A DNA stretch of 15,555 nucleotides from NCBI RefSeq assembly GCF_965138225.1, contig NZ_CBCSAX010000025.1. One strand, written 5' to 3'. Shown here piece after piece: positions 1-6,039 of this stretch. The notes under the pieces were generated by a model. It was not told the DNA's origin, made no database searches, and saw only the letters and a program-made list of their open reading frames with translations. The translations under genes were made by a program, and so were the position numbers. Source of the stretch: Helicobacter_D ganmani (lineage in GTDB: Bacteria; Campylobacterota; Campylobacteria; Campylobacterales; Helicobacteraceae). Within the stretch, counting starts at the first letter, position 1. Every line of letters starts with the position of its first letter.

Positions 1-49
1 GTAAAAGGCGAGATTTAAATTACAGATTATTTCAGGCAAAGCCCTTGCA

Positions 50-88
50 AAGAAAATAAGAAAGATGATGAGGGAGAAACCCTCATCA
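50..88 (-). terminator. Rho-independent terminator of the porin gene
   Basis: A perfect inverted repeat, GATGAGGG (67-74) and CCCTCATC (80-87), with a 5-nt loop, extends one more pair to 66/88. Read on the minus strand it lies 18 nt after the porin stop codon and is followed by a T-rich run (TCTTTCTTATTTTC). This is the expected form of an intrinsic terminator for the porin transcript. Confidence 0.8.
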
Positions 89-105
89 AAGAAAGAGGAG
101 AAACA

Positions 106-1548
106 CTAGAAGCTGTATTTGACTTCTACACGCACTCTTTGGCGAGTTTCATCGTCGTTTGCATTATATGAAGTAGCAGTAGCATTACCTGTATTAGAAT
201 CTATGGAGTATCCATTTACAGCGTAACCATCCGCATCAGTCATCAAGTAAGCATAGTAGCCACTGATGGTAAGGTTTTTGTTGTGCTTCCAGCTGATTCT
301 TGGAGTGATTTCTTGGAAATCTGTATCTTTAATTGTTGCATTTCCTGCAGTTACTTCGTTGTTACCCCAAACATAATCTAGTCCGATTCTTAATCTGCTA
401 TCTACCATAGAATAACCGATTGCACCATAGAATACACTGATTTCTTGCTCACTACCAAATCCAGCTACACCGCGATTAAGTAATGCAGAAGTGCTGATTC
501 CTGTAGCATTATTTTGCCACCAGATTGCTCCAGCGTATTTGAATATTGTGCCATCATCGTTCAATGTTACTGCTGTTCCATCTTGGAAGTTTGTAACCCA
601 ACCAAGTTTAACATCTAGTGGAACATTATACTCTTGAGCGAAGTTTGCACCTAAGTTGATGACGAATAAGTCGTTTGCTTCTGCAATGTTTGCTCTGTTG
701 GCGACACTACCAATTTGCAAGTTGTTTGTACCAACTACGCTAGGGTGTAATGCACCTAAAATAGAATCTTTGCTATTATCCAATTTTGCTAGAGCATATT
801 GCAATGCAACATCAAAAGTAGCATTGTTCCAAGCAAGCTCACCTACACCTAGTGCATCTACTGCATCTTGGATATAGAATCCCCAAAGTTGAGCACTAAA
901 GTGTCCATAAGCTGTATCTACACCATAGATACCTGCAAGAGCATAAAGAGGTTTAGTTACAGATGTTCCTGAGTTATCACCTAAATCATAACCTTTATGA
1001 ACATCATCAATACTCCAAGAGTCAAATGCACCTGCTGCAAAAGTGAATCCTTCTAAGTCGCTGTTTAATGCTAGGATACCTGTTCCTCTATCATCATCAC
1101 CTGCGTTTGTTACAGGAGTAGCTAATCTTTGCTTACCAATGATAACAGTTGTAGCTGTGCTATCAGGAGTAATCACTGCATTGAATGTGCTTACACCAAA
1201 GCTTCCGTCTTTACCTGAACCTGAGCCTGAACTTGTACCGGGATAAGTGTTTCCGTGATTTACATTTTGTGATTCATTGTTGTAAAGAATCCCGAAGTTG
1301 AATGCAACATTATCAGCTACAGGAGCTTTGAAGTCTGCTACTGCTTTCCAGCGGTGAGTTGCGTTGCTGTTAGCCACAGAATCTTTATTGAATTCATTGG
1401 CATCGTATCTATCATCATTGTATCTGTATCTTAGATACCCACTAACATCAATTCCTTTAATTGCATCTTCTAAAGGTTGAGCAAAACTCGCAGTAGAGAA
1501 TGCACCCAAAGCAACACTTGCTGCTAAACTAAGTTTTAGAAATTTCAT
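106..1548 (-). CDS. Major outer membrane porin (Campylobacter MOMP family)
   Basis: Predicted trimeric beta-barrel porin for small hydrophilic solutes, likely the main surface protein. The 480-residue product begins with a Sec signal peptide (basic MKFLK, hydrophobic core, STASFA; cleavage predicted after A23). The mature start, PLEDAIKGIDVSGYLRYRYN, matches the Campylobacter MOMP N-terminus, and the protein ends in Phe (VKYSF), the usual outer-membrane insertion signal. Alternating strand-like segments are joined by loops rich in N, D, G and S. One loop holds SGSGSG (residues 107-112), encoded by a tandem hexamer. The start is fixed by AAGGAG six nt upstream. The gene is monocistronic, with its own terminator downstream. 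The promoter, about 135 nt upstream, contains a poly-C tract and is probably phase-variable. Porin type is secure; solute selectivity cannot be read from sequence. Confidence 0.93.
   Translation of the reverse strand: MKFLKLSLAASVALGAFSTASFAQPLEDAIKGIDVSGYLRYRYNDDRYDANEFNKDSVANSNATHRWKAVADFKAPVADNVAFNFGILYNNESQNVNHGNTYPGTSSGSGSGKDGSFGVSTFNAVITPDSTATTVIIGKQRLATPVTNAGDDDRGTGILALNSDLEGFTFAAGAFDSWSIDDVHKGYDLGDNSGTSVTKPLYALAGIYGVDTAYGHFSAQLWGFYIQDAVDALGVGELAWNNATFDVALQYALAKLDNSKDSILGALHPSVVGTNNLQIGSVANRANIAEANDLFVINLGANFAQEYNVPLDVKLGWVTNFQDGTAVTLNDDGTIFKYAGAIWWQNNATGISTSALLNRGVAGFGSEQEISVFYGAIGYSMVDSRLRIGLDYVWGNNEVTAGNATIKDTDFQEITPRISWKHNKNLTISGYYAYLMTDADGYAVNGYSIDSNTGNATATSYNANDDETRQRVRVEVKYSF
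1214..1231. repeat. Tandem hexamer in porin loop (3 copies)
   Basis: CCTGAA, CCTGAG and CCTGAA lie in tandem and encode Ser-Gly three times in a likely surface loop of the porin. Gain or loss of a unit would keep the reading frame and change loop length. With only three units, instability is a possibility, not a claim. Confidence 0.6.
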
Positions 1549-1647
1549 TTTAATCTCCTTTTTGTTAGAATTTCGAAATTACAACTGCTTTAGAGCTTAG
1601 GCAAAGCTTTTGTAAGCTTCACCCTCACCCTAATCAATCAAGTAAGA

Positions 1648-1683
1648 TCTAGCTTTGGAATATTCTAACCTAACAAAGCTAGA
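1648..1683 (-). promoter_or_regulatory. Stem-loop at predicted 5' end of porin mRNA
   Basis: Perfect 10-bp arms TCTAGCTTTG (1648-1657) and CAAAGCTAGA (1674-1683) are separated by 16 nt. The predicted transcription start of the porin promoter falls at about 1682, so the stem would sit at the very 5' end of the transcript. A 5'-terminal stem is a known way to stabilise abundant porin mRNAs (ompA in E. coli). A smaller inverted repeat, AGCTTA (1594-1599) with TAAGCT (1613-1618), lies further down the leader. The role is inferred; the pairing is seen. Confidence 0.55.
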
Positions 1684-1688
1684 CCAAA

Positions 1689-1719
1689 ATTTTAGCAAAT
1701 AGGGGGGGGGGGGTGTCAA
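1689..1719 (-). promoter_or_regulatory. Porin promoter with poly-C spacer
   Basis: On the minus strand a perfect -35 TTGACA (1719-1714) is followed by 12 C and TATTTGC, then the -10 TAAAAT (1694-1689) preceded by the extended-10 TG (1697-1696). The -35/-10 spacing is 19 nt at this tract length; 10 C would give the optimal 17. Transcription is predicted to start near 1682, giving a leader of about 134 nt. A weaker TAGAAT (1667-1662) could be a second, tract-independent -10. Campylobacterota promoters usually lack a clear -35, so a perfect one is notable. Confidence 0.75.
1702..1713. repeat. Homopolymer tract, 12 G on + strand
   Basis: Twelve consecutive G in an AT-rich intergenic region. Tracts of this length slip during replication in Helicobacter and Campylobacter and drive phase variation. 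This one lies between the -35 and -10 of the porin promoter, so slippage would alter promoter strength rather than reading frame. Confidence 0.9.
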
Positions 1720-1746
1720 GTGCTTTTTTAAGAAATTTTTAATTTA

Positions 1747-1929
1747 ATGTGTTTCTCTGCTTTTTTCTTTTTGTGTTTTGATTGCTTGAAAGTTCATTGT
1801 TTGCATTGTTTGTTCTTTGTTTCTTAAATATTTGAGAGGAGAAAATTTTTGTTTATTTTTTATGAAAATTTTATTGCAAAAAAGAGTAAAAGTGTAATAG
1901 AGATTACAAGAAAGAATGCAAAAAGATAA
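1747..1929. other. AT-rich spacer with no recognised gene
   Basis: The rest of the 434-bp gap between the porin and the coiled-coil gene. It is very AT-rich, with T runs on the + strand, and has no open frame with a ribosome binding site and no RNA fold that I recognise. It may help porin transcription as an AT-rich upstream element; that is speculation. Confidence 0.5.
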
Positions 1930-1946
1930 AATCTTATGGTAAGATT
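1920..1946 (-). terminator. Weak candidate terminator of the folD operon
   Basis: AATCTTA (1930-1936) and TAAGATT (1940-1946) form a 7-bp, AT-rich hairpin with a 3-nt loop. On the minus strand it starts 36 nt after the stop of the last operon gene and is followed by TTATCTTTTT. The stem is weak, so termination here is only plausible. Confidence 0.4.
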
Positions 1947-1982
1947 GTGGAATGAGATGAGGTTAAGTTTGAAAACCAAAGC

Positions 1983-2321
1983 CTATAACAAGGCTTCAAT
2001 TTTTTGTTCTAAATCTTTAATTTTACTTTTGTATTTCTCGCTCTCTACACGATATTGTGAGTTACGCTGTTTGAGGGCTTTTACTTCATTACGCAAGGAA
2101 GTGATTTCATCGGTAAGAATATCAATGTTTCCCAAAGCTCTTTGAAGCTGTAATTGGTGTTTGCGGATTAAAATTTCAGCTTCTTGTAGTGTTAATTTCA
2201 TCACGGCACTATTTTTTTCTTCTTTTTGGGCAACACTTTTATAAAAAAAGGTTTTTACTACCATAAACAAAACGAATAGAATAAATGCCGTTAAAAATAA
2301 CCATTGCGTAAATTGTGCCAT
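1983..2321 (-). CDS. Bitopic membrane protein with long coiled coil, unknown function
   Basis: 112 residues, no recognised enzymatic domain. Residues about 5-27 form one hydrophobic membrane span, and there is no lipobox or clear cleavage site. The rest, from about residue 44, is charged and heptad-like (EAEILIRKHQLQLQRAL, then IDILTDEITSLRNEVKAL and DLEQKIEALL), predicting a continuous coiled coil. The topology resembles small bitopic scaffold proteins of the FtsL/FtsB kind, but no homology is claimed. It is the last gene of the folD operon, 16 nt after rpiB, with AAGGAAA as ribosome binding site. It matches in position, and probably in identity, the H. pylori HP0573 hypothetical protein that I recall beside rpiB and lepB. 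The operon context does not reveal a function. Confidence 0.8.
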   Translation of the reverse strand: MAQFTQWLFLTAFILFVLFMVVKTFFYKSVAQKEEKNSAVMKLTLQEAEILIRKHQLQLQRALGNIDILTDEITSLRNEVKALKQRNSQYRVESEKYKSKIKDLEQKIEALL

Positions 2322-2337
2322 TTTATTTCCTTAAAAG

Positions 2338-2760
2338 TTATAATTTCCCTATACGACAGGTATGCCTACCACCTTCAAACACTCCCTCGCAAAAACTTTT
2401 TAAAATCTGTTCTACCATACCCTCCCCTACAACGCGTGCGCCTAAGCACAGCACATTTGCGTCATTATGTGCTCGGCTCATTGCAGCACTATAAGGCTCA
2501 TTGCAGAGTGCTGCGCGGATACCTTTATGACGATTAGCAGCAATACTCATTCCAATTCCGCTTCCACAAATCAAAATTCCAAAACTTTTATCATTTTTCA
2601 AAACATTTTCACATAAGAGATTAGCAAAATCCGGATAATCCACGCGATTAGAATCGCTAGGTCCCAAATCCTCCACACTATGCCCCATTTCCCCTAATGT
2701 TTGAACCACAAAAGCCTTTAATGTAAATCCCGCGTGGTCGCTTGCGATAAAAAATTTCAT
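2338..2760 (-). CDS. rpiB: Ribose-5-phosphate isomerase B
   Basis: Interconverts ribose 5-phosphate and ribulose 5-phosphate in the cytosolic non-oxidative pentose phosphate pathway. At 140 residues it has the usual length for the RpiB/LacAB family. Visible signatures are the N-terminal IASDHAGF (D8, H9), the catalytic-cysteine motif GILICGSGIGMSIAANRHKG (C65), and SRAHNDANVLCLGARV (H98, with the conserved N and D). H. pylori homologues were first named lacA (galactoside isomerase); RpiB is the better call here because no lactose or tagatose genes are nearby. The start follows AGGAG, which overlaps the stop of the M50 protease gene 8 nt upstream, so the two are translationally linked. Confidence 0.93.
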   Translation of the reverse strand: MKFFIASDHAGFTLKAFVVQTLGEMGHSVEDLGPSDSNRVDYPDFANLLCENVLKNDKSFGILICGSGIGMSIAANRHKGIRAALCNEPYSAAMSRAHNDANVLCLGARVVGEGMVEQILKSFCEGVFEGGRHTCRIGKL

Positions 2761-2768
2761 TCTCTCTC

Positions 2769-3452
2769 CTATAATAGCAAGTTTATAATTGTCTGCACAG
2801 GCACAGAAATTATACTAGATAAAGGTGTGCTTAAGATAATCATTAACACCACCATACCCACCATTGGTGGCACTCTCTCAAACAATCTTGCAAAAAAATC
2901 ATTCCGAAACATCAACCCAAGATAAGCAAGCACATTTGAGCCATCTAAGGGCGGAATTGGGATTAGGTTAAATACAGCCAAAACAACATTATAAATCAAT
3001 AATTGTAAGAAAAAATAAATCACAAGCAGGGCAACAAAATTTGGATTAGAAAAATATTCAAAAAATCCCGCTAAGATTCCACCATTAAAGGCATAAATCA
3101 AAAGAGCGGTTAGAATCGCTAAGGCAAAATTATACGCCACACCTGCGATAGAAACCGCAAAAGCCCCAAAATATCCTCCTCTATAAATCACGCGGTCCAT
3201 TCGCACAGGCACAGGTTTCGCCCAACCAAACAAAAAAGGCGCATTCACAAGGAACAACAAAGCAGGCAACAAGATAGAACCCACTAAATCTATATGTAGC
3301 AACGGATTAATTTTCAACCTTCCCGCGTCTTGTGCGGTTGTATCGCCAAATTTGAGCGCAACAAAGCCGTGCATAATCTCGTGTCCGATAATTGCGACAA
3401 GCAGGGCTATAATCATTATAGGAATCTTAAAGCTAAGCGGTAAATCAAACAT
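2769..3452 (-). CDS. Site-2 protease-like zinc metallopeptidase (M50 family)
   Basis: A polytopic inner-membrane protein, 227 residues, of the short M50 type without a PDZ domain. The zinc-binding HExxH is present as GHEIMHG (H24, E25, H28) in the first span, followed by the family signature FGWAKPVPV (about 75-83). The third ligand is in NLIPIPPLDGS (D170). About five hydrophobic segments are visible. Members cleave substrates within the membrane or, for many short forms, have no known substrate, so the target is unknown. The neighbour lepB, another membrane protease, lies 20 nt upstream in the same operon and may hint at signal-peptide or membrane-protein turnover; that link is inference. 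The start is supported by AAGGAAAG ahead of the ATG. Confidence 0.88.
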   Translation of the reverse strand: MFDLPLSFKIPIMIIALLVAIIGHEIMHGFVALKFGDTTAQDAGRLKINPLLHIDLVGSILLPALLFLVNAPFLFGWAKPVPVRMDRVIYRGGYFGAFAVSIAGVAYNFALAILTALLIYAFNGGILAGFFEYFSNPNFVALLVIYFFLQLLIYNVVLAVFNLIPIPPLDGSNVLAYLGLMFRNDFFARLFERVPPMVGMVVLMIILSTPLSSIISVPVQTIINLLL

Positions 3453-3472
3453 TATAGACTTTCCTTTGTATC

Positions 3473-4306
3473 TTACATTTCAGCATTTTGCGATTCTATG
3501 GTTTTGGAATTTTGTATTTGTTTTTCTAGGGATTCTATACTTCTGCCAATGCGTTCCCAACGAATCTTAAAGTTATCGTCCCAGCTAAAATAAACAAACC
3601 AAGGCTTGCCAATCACATATTTATAGCTCACCGCGCCCCAAAAACGCGAATCATTAGAATTGTTGCGATTATCTCCCATCATAAAGAATTCCTCTTCTTG
3701 CACTCGTGCAAAAAACGCAAGCTCTCCATTGGACAACTGCACTCTTTCCATACCAAGCGACTCGCCTTGTTGGGATAGAATCTCTAATTGAGTAAAGGCA
3801 TCAGGAAACACATCTAAGTATTGCACGCCAGAATGTGTAGCTAAATAAGGGTCATAGTAAAAGGTTTTGCCTCTAAACTGCAAAGTTTGTGCCGCCTCGT
3901 CTTGATAAATAGAATCGCTACCGAAATGCACCCAAAGCCCTTTTTGTGTATAAAGCACCTCATCGCCACCTACAGCAACATTGCGCTTGACATAATGGAT
4001 TTTGGGAGAATGGGGGTAACGAAAGATGACAATATCTCCACGTTTGGGACGCTCTCCCTCAAACAAGTGTCCATTACCCCTAAAATCGGGCAAAACTTTT
4101 AATTCAATCCACGGAATCGTGGGTGTTGGGATTCCATACGCAAACTTTTTGACAAACAAATTATCACCAATCAACATTGTATTTAGCATACTTCCGCTTG
4201 GAATCACAAAGGCTTGCGCAACAAAAAAGATAATGCCTAGCACAATAATAATCGTCCCCACCCAGCTATTGACAAACGCATAAAGTTTGATAAAGATTTT
4301 TTTCAT
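3473..4306 (-). CDS. lepB: Signal peptidase I
   Basis: Cleaves Sec signal peptides at the outer face of the inner membrane. The 277-residue protein has one clear N-terminal membrane span (about 17-35), followed by IPSGSM with the catalytic Ser39. The general base is Lys107 in YVKRNVAVGGDEV, and the conserved box E is MGDNRNNSNDSRFWGAV (about 210-226). A loop between the lysine and box E (about 125-200) makes it longer than Bacillus SipS and closer to Gram-negative forms. The ribosome binding site (GAGG, 9 nt spacing) overlaps the folD stop, and the two genes are 12 nt apart. The C-terminal tail (ESLEKQIQNSKTIESQNAEM) is charged and probably variable. It would process the porin and cytochrome precursors encoded in this window. 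Confidence 0.96.
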   Translation of the reverse strand: MKKIFIKLYAFVNSWVGTIIIVLGIIFFVAQAFVIPSGSMLNTMLIGDNLFVKKFAYGIPTPTIPWIELKVLPDFRGNGHLFEGERPKRGDIVIFRYPHSPKIHYVKRNVAVGGDEVLYTQKGLWVHFGSDSIYQDEAAQTLQFRGKTFYYDPYLATHSGVQYLDVFPDAFTQLEILSQQGESLGMERVQLSNGELAFFARVQEEEFFMMGDNRNNSNDSRFWGAVSYKYVIGKPWFVYFSWDDNFKIRWERIGRSIESLEKQIQNSKTIESQNAEM

Positions 4307-4318
4307 TTCCTTTTTCCT

Positions 4319-5167
4319 CTAATGGTTTGCGCGAAGTTTTGCTGATTTTAAAGTGTTTTGAAGCAAAGAAGCAATCGTCATTGGTCCCACTCCGCCGGGC
4401 ACAGGCGTGATGAATTCACACAAAGGTGCGACATTTTCAAAATCCACATCACCCACAATTTGCCCGCTCGGTAGCTTTGAGATTCCAATATCTACGACGA
4501 TTGCACCTTGTTTTACCATTTCTTTGGTAATCAAATTTGGCTTGCCCACTGCAACACACAAAATATCTGCATTCTTTGTGTGTGCAATCAAATCTTGCGT
4601 GTAAATATGGCAAAGAGTTATCGTCGCATTTTCGTTTAAAAATAACGCTCCTAGTGGCTTGCCGACGATATTACTTGCGCCAACAATCACGACATTTTTG
4701 CCTTGAATTTCTATCTTATAATGCTTCAAAAGGCTCAAAACACCCATAGGTGTGGCAGGAACAAAGCCCGCAAGATTCGCAAAAATGCGCCCCATATTAA
4801 AAGGGTGGAATCCATCTACATCTTTGTGTGGGGCAATTGCTTCTAGCACCGCGGTTGTATCAATATGCTTAGGCAAAGGCAGCTGCACTAAGATTCCGTC
4901 AATATTAGGGTTAGCGTTTAGCATTGTAATGGTTTGCAATAAAGAATCTTGTGCAATGTTTTCGGGCATTTCGTGTGTAATAGAATAGATTCCTATGCGC
5001 TTACACGCTTTAGCTTTCATATTCACATAGCTTTGTGAAGCAGGGTCATTCCCCACCAAAATAACAGCTAAACCGGGAGTAATTCCCTTTTGGCTTAAAA
5101 CACCCACTTCGGATTTAATTTCTGTTTCAATTTGTTGCGCGAGAGCTTTTCCATCTAAAATTTGCAT
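4319..5167 (-). CDS. folD: Methylenetetrahydrofolate dehydrogenase / cyclohydrolase
   Basis: Bifunctional cytosolic enzyme that converts 5,10-methylene-THF to 10-formyl-THF through the methenyl form, using NADP, for purine and formyl-Met-tRNA synthesis. The 282-residue length is typical. The catalytic YVNMK (Y47, K51), GILVQLPLP (91-99), DVDGFHP (116-122), the Rossmann dinucleotide motif VIVGASNIVGKPLG (160-173) and the C-terminal PVPGGVGPMT (255-264) are all intact. It is the first gene of the five-gene operon that includes lepB and rpiB. The start lies behind AAAGG at about 9 nt. A -10 TATAAT (5203-5198, minus) about 30 nt upstream is shared, as a palindrome, with the divergent cytochrome gene. 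Confidence 0.97.
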   Translation of the reverse strand: MQILDGKALAQQIETEIKSEVGVLSQKGITPGLAVILVGNDPASQSYVNMKAKACKRIGIYSITHEMPENIAQDSLLQTITMLNANPNIDGILVQLPLPKHIDTTAVLEAIAPHKDVDGFHPFNMGRIFANLAGFVPATPMGVLSLLKHYKIEIQGKNVVIVGASNIVGKPLGALFLNENATITLCHIYTQDLIAHTKNADILCVAVGKPNLITKEMVKQGAIVVDIGISKLPSGQIVGDVDFENVAPLCEFITPVPGGVGPMTIASLLQNTLKSAKLRANH

Positions 5168-5197
5168 TCATAATCGCCTTTAAAAAATAATTTTGTT

Positions 5198-5205
5198 ATT
5201 ATAAT
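5198..5205. promoter_or_regulatory. Bidirectional -10 palindrome between folD and cytochrome gene
   Basis: The palindrome ATTATAAT contains TATAAT on the + strand (5200-5205) and TATAAT on the - strand (5203-5198). Each is suitably placed to drive transcription: predicted starts are about 5212 (+) and 5191 (-), 25-30 nt before the respective start codons. No convincing -35 is visible on either side, which is normal in this phylum. Confidence 0.6.
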
Positions 5206-5239
5206 CAAAAAAAATTTCTAAAAGTTTAAGGCAACATTC

Positions 5240-5599
5240 GTGCAAAAAGTATTTAAAACTTTTTTGATTATCCTTAGCAGCTTTGGATTCCTTGCAAATG
5301 CGGAAGAAAGTTTTATTACGACTCTGGAATATGGCAAAATGCTTTATACCAACCCACGCGGAATCGGTTGCGTAGAATGTCATGGACGCTTTGGCGAGGG
5401 GCAACAAATCGCAAACTATATCCATAAACGCAAAGGCAAAACCCTGCAAGGTCCGCGTATCAACAATCTAAGCTTCAGAGAATTTGAAAACGCACTGCAA
5501 AAAACTAAAAAGGTAATGCCCAAATATTATTTAACCTCCAACGAAATTGAAGCAATCTACAAATACTTAGAATCCATTGAAAAACCGCAAGAACATTAA
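5240..5599 (+). CDS. Periplasmic mono-haem c-type cytochrome
   Basis: A small electron carrier exported to the periplasm. The 119-residue product starts with a GTG chosen because AAGG lies 8 nt upstream and because it gives a complete signal peptide (MQKVFKTFLIILSSFGFLANA, cleavage near A21). Haem attachment is by CVECH (C44, C47, H48) preceded by LEYGKMLYTNPRGIG, and Met93 in KKVMPKYYLT is the probable sixth ligand. The C-terminal helix LTSNEIEAIYKYLESI is the usual class I cytochrome c ending. It resembles the c553 type in size, but the electron donor and acceptor cannot be inferred. Transcribed alone, divergently from folD. Maturation would need a cytochrome c assembly system outside this window. 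Confidence 0.88.
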   Translation: MQKVFKTFLIILSSFGFLANAEESFITTLEYGKMLYTNPRGIGCVECHGRFGEGQQIANYIHKRKGKTLQGPRINNLSFREFENALQKTKKVMPKYYLTSNEIEAIYKYLESIEKPQEH

Positions 5600-5678
5600 C
5601 TTTTATAGCAAGATTCCGCTACTACATTCTTTGGAGTCGTTTTTATCCTTTGAAAAATCTTAAGGAATCGTGATTTTT

Positions 5679-5786
5679 GTCCTTGCAAAGCCTCATTAGA
5701 CGACGAAGCAACATAACTTTTCATTATTTTCAGTTTGCCATTCCGTCATTGCAAAACTTGATTTATCAAGTCATGGCAATCCATAA
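5679..5786 (+). repeat. REP-like intergenic repeat, copy A
   Basis: About 108 bp shared with copy B (8298-8412) in the same orientation. The block 5717-5750 matches 8344-8377 at 31 of 34 positions. It ends in a hairpin (5748-5780): outer arms ATTGC/GCAAT, inner arms ACTTGAT/ATCAAGT. The minus-strand reading GGATTGC...GCAATGACG recalls a short palindromic repeat that I know from many bacterial genomes. No transposase is nearby. Confidence 0.75.
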
Positions 5787-5819
5787 TCTTGTATAAAATA
5801 GTAGGAATTATAAAAGAAT

Positions 5820-5944
5820 AAAAAGACTTGGTAGATAAAACCTTCCTTAAGATACTTGCGGCACTTAAATGCTTAAAAGGCTCTGCTGTGTTCCCACCCT
5901 GAAGCATTATTCCAAGCACTTATCGCACAAGTCTCAAGAAAGGC
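5820..5944 (-). ncRNA. ffs: Signal recognition particle RNA (4.5S / small bacterial type)
   Basis: The RNA partner of Ffh in co-translational targeting of membrane proteins. The minus strand holds the domain IV hairpin in exact order: CAGG (5901-5898), stem GTG, loop GGAA (5894-5891), stem CAC, then AGCAG (5887-5883). This is the same arrangement as E. coli CAGG-UCC-GGAA-GGA-AGCAG, with a compensatory stem change. It continues outward with AATGC (5908-5904) pairing GCATT (5872-5868). The ends close with AGACTTG (5934-5928) and CAAGTCT (5830-5824), followed by TTTTTATTCTTTT, which fits transcription termination. Predicted length is about 115-125 nt, normal for the small form. A sigma70-type promoter stands just upstream. 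The 5' end is predicted from the -10 position. There is no protein frame here. Confidence 0.88.
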
Positions 5945-5951
5945 GAATAGG

Positions 5952-5979
5952 ATTATATTAGGTTTTTGCCAAAATTCAA
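5952..5979 (-). promoter_or_regulatory. Promoter of the SRP RNA gene
   Basis: On the minus strand, -35 TTGAAT (5979-5974), a 16-nt spacer and a perfect -10 TATAAT (5957-5952). Start of transcription is predicted near 5944, about 10 nt before the closing helix of the SRP RNA. Confidence 0.7.
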
Positions 5980-6013
5980 CTTAAGACTTGATTTTATATC
6001 CAACAATGCAAAT

Positions 6014-6035
6014 AGAATCTTACCTTTAGGATTCT
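6014..6035 (-). terminator. Weak hairpin after the epimerase gene
   Basis: AGAATC (6014-6019) and GATTCT (6030-6035) form a 6-bp stem with a 10-nt loop, starting 4 nt after the epimerase stop. The following minus-strand sequence (ATTTGCATTG) has only a poor T run, so read-through towards the SRP RNA is possible. Confidence 0.3.
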
Positions 6036-6039
6036 GCTT

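Noticed and set aside
1936..2145. Plus-strand 69-residue open frame antisense to the coiled-coil protein gene
   Set aside because: The minus-strand frame has a membrane span, a coiled coil, a good ribosome binding site and operon spacing; this one has none of these.
5180..5449. Minus-strand 89-residue open frame across the folD/cytochrome spacer
   Set aside because: It is antisense to a well-supported cytochrome with a haem motif and signal peptide, and covers the divergent promoter.
5600..5678. Possible terminator hairpin after the cytochrome gene
   Set aside because: GATTCC and GGAATC words occur about 50 nt apart, but they are common across the window and are not followed by a convincing T run.
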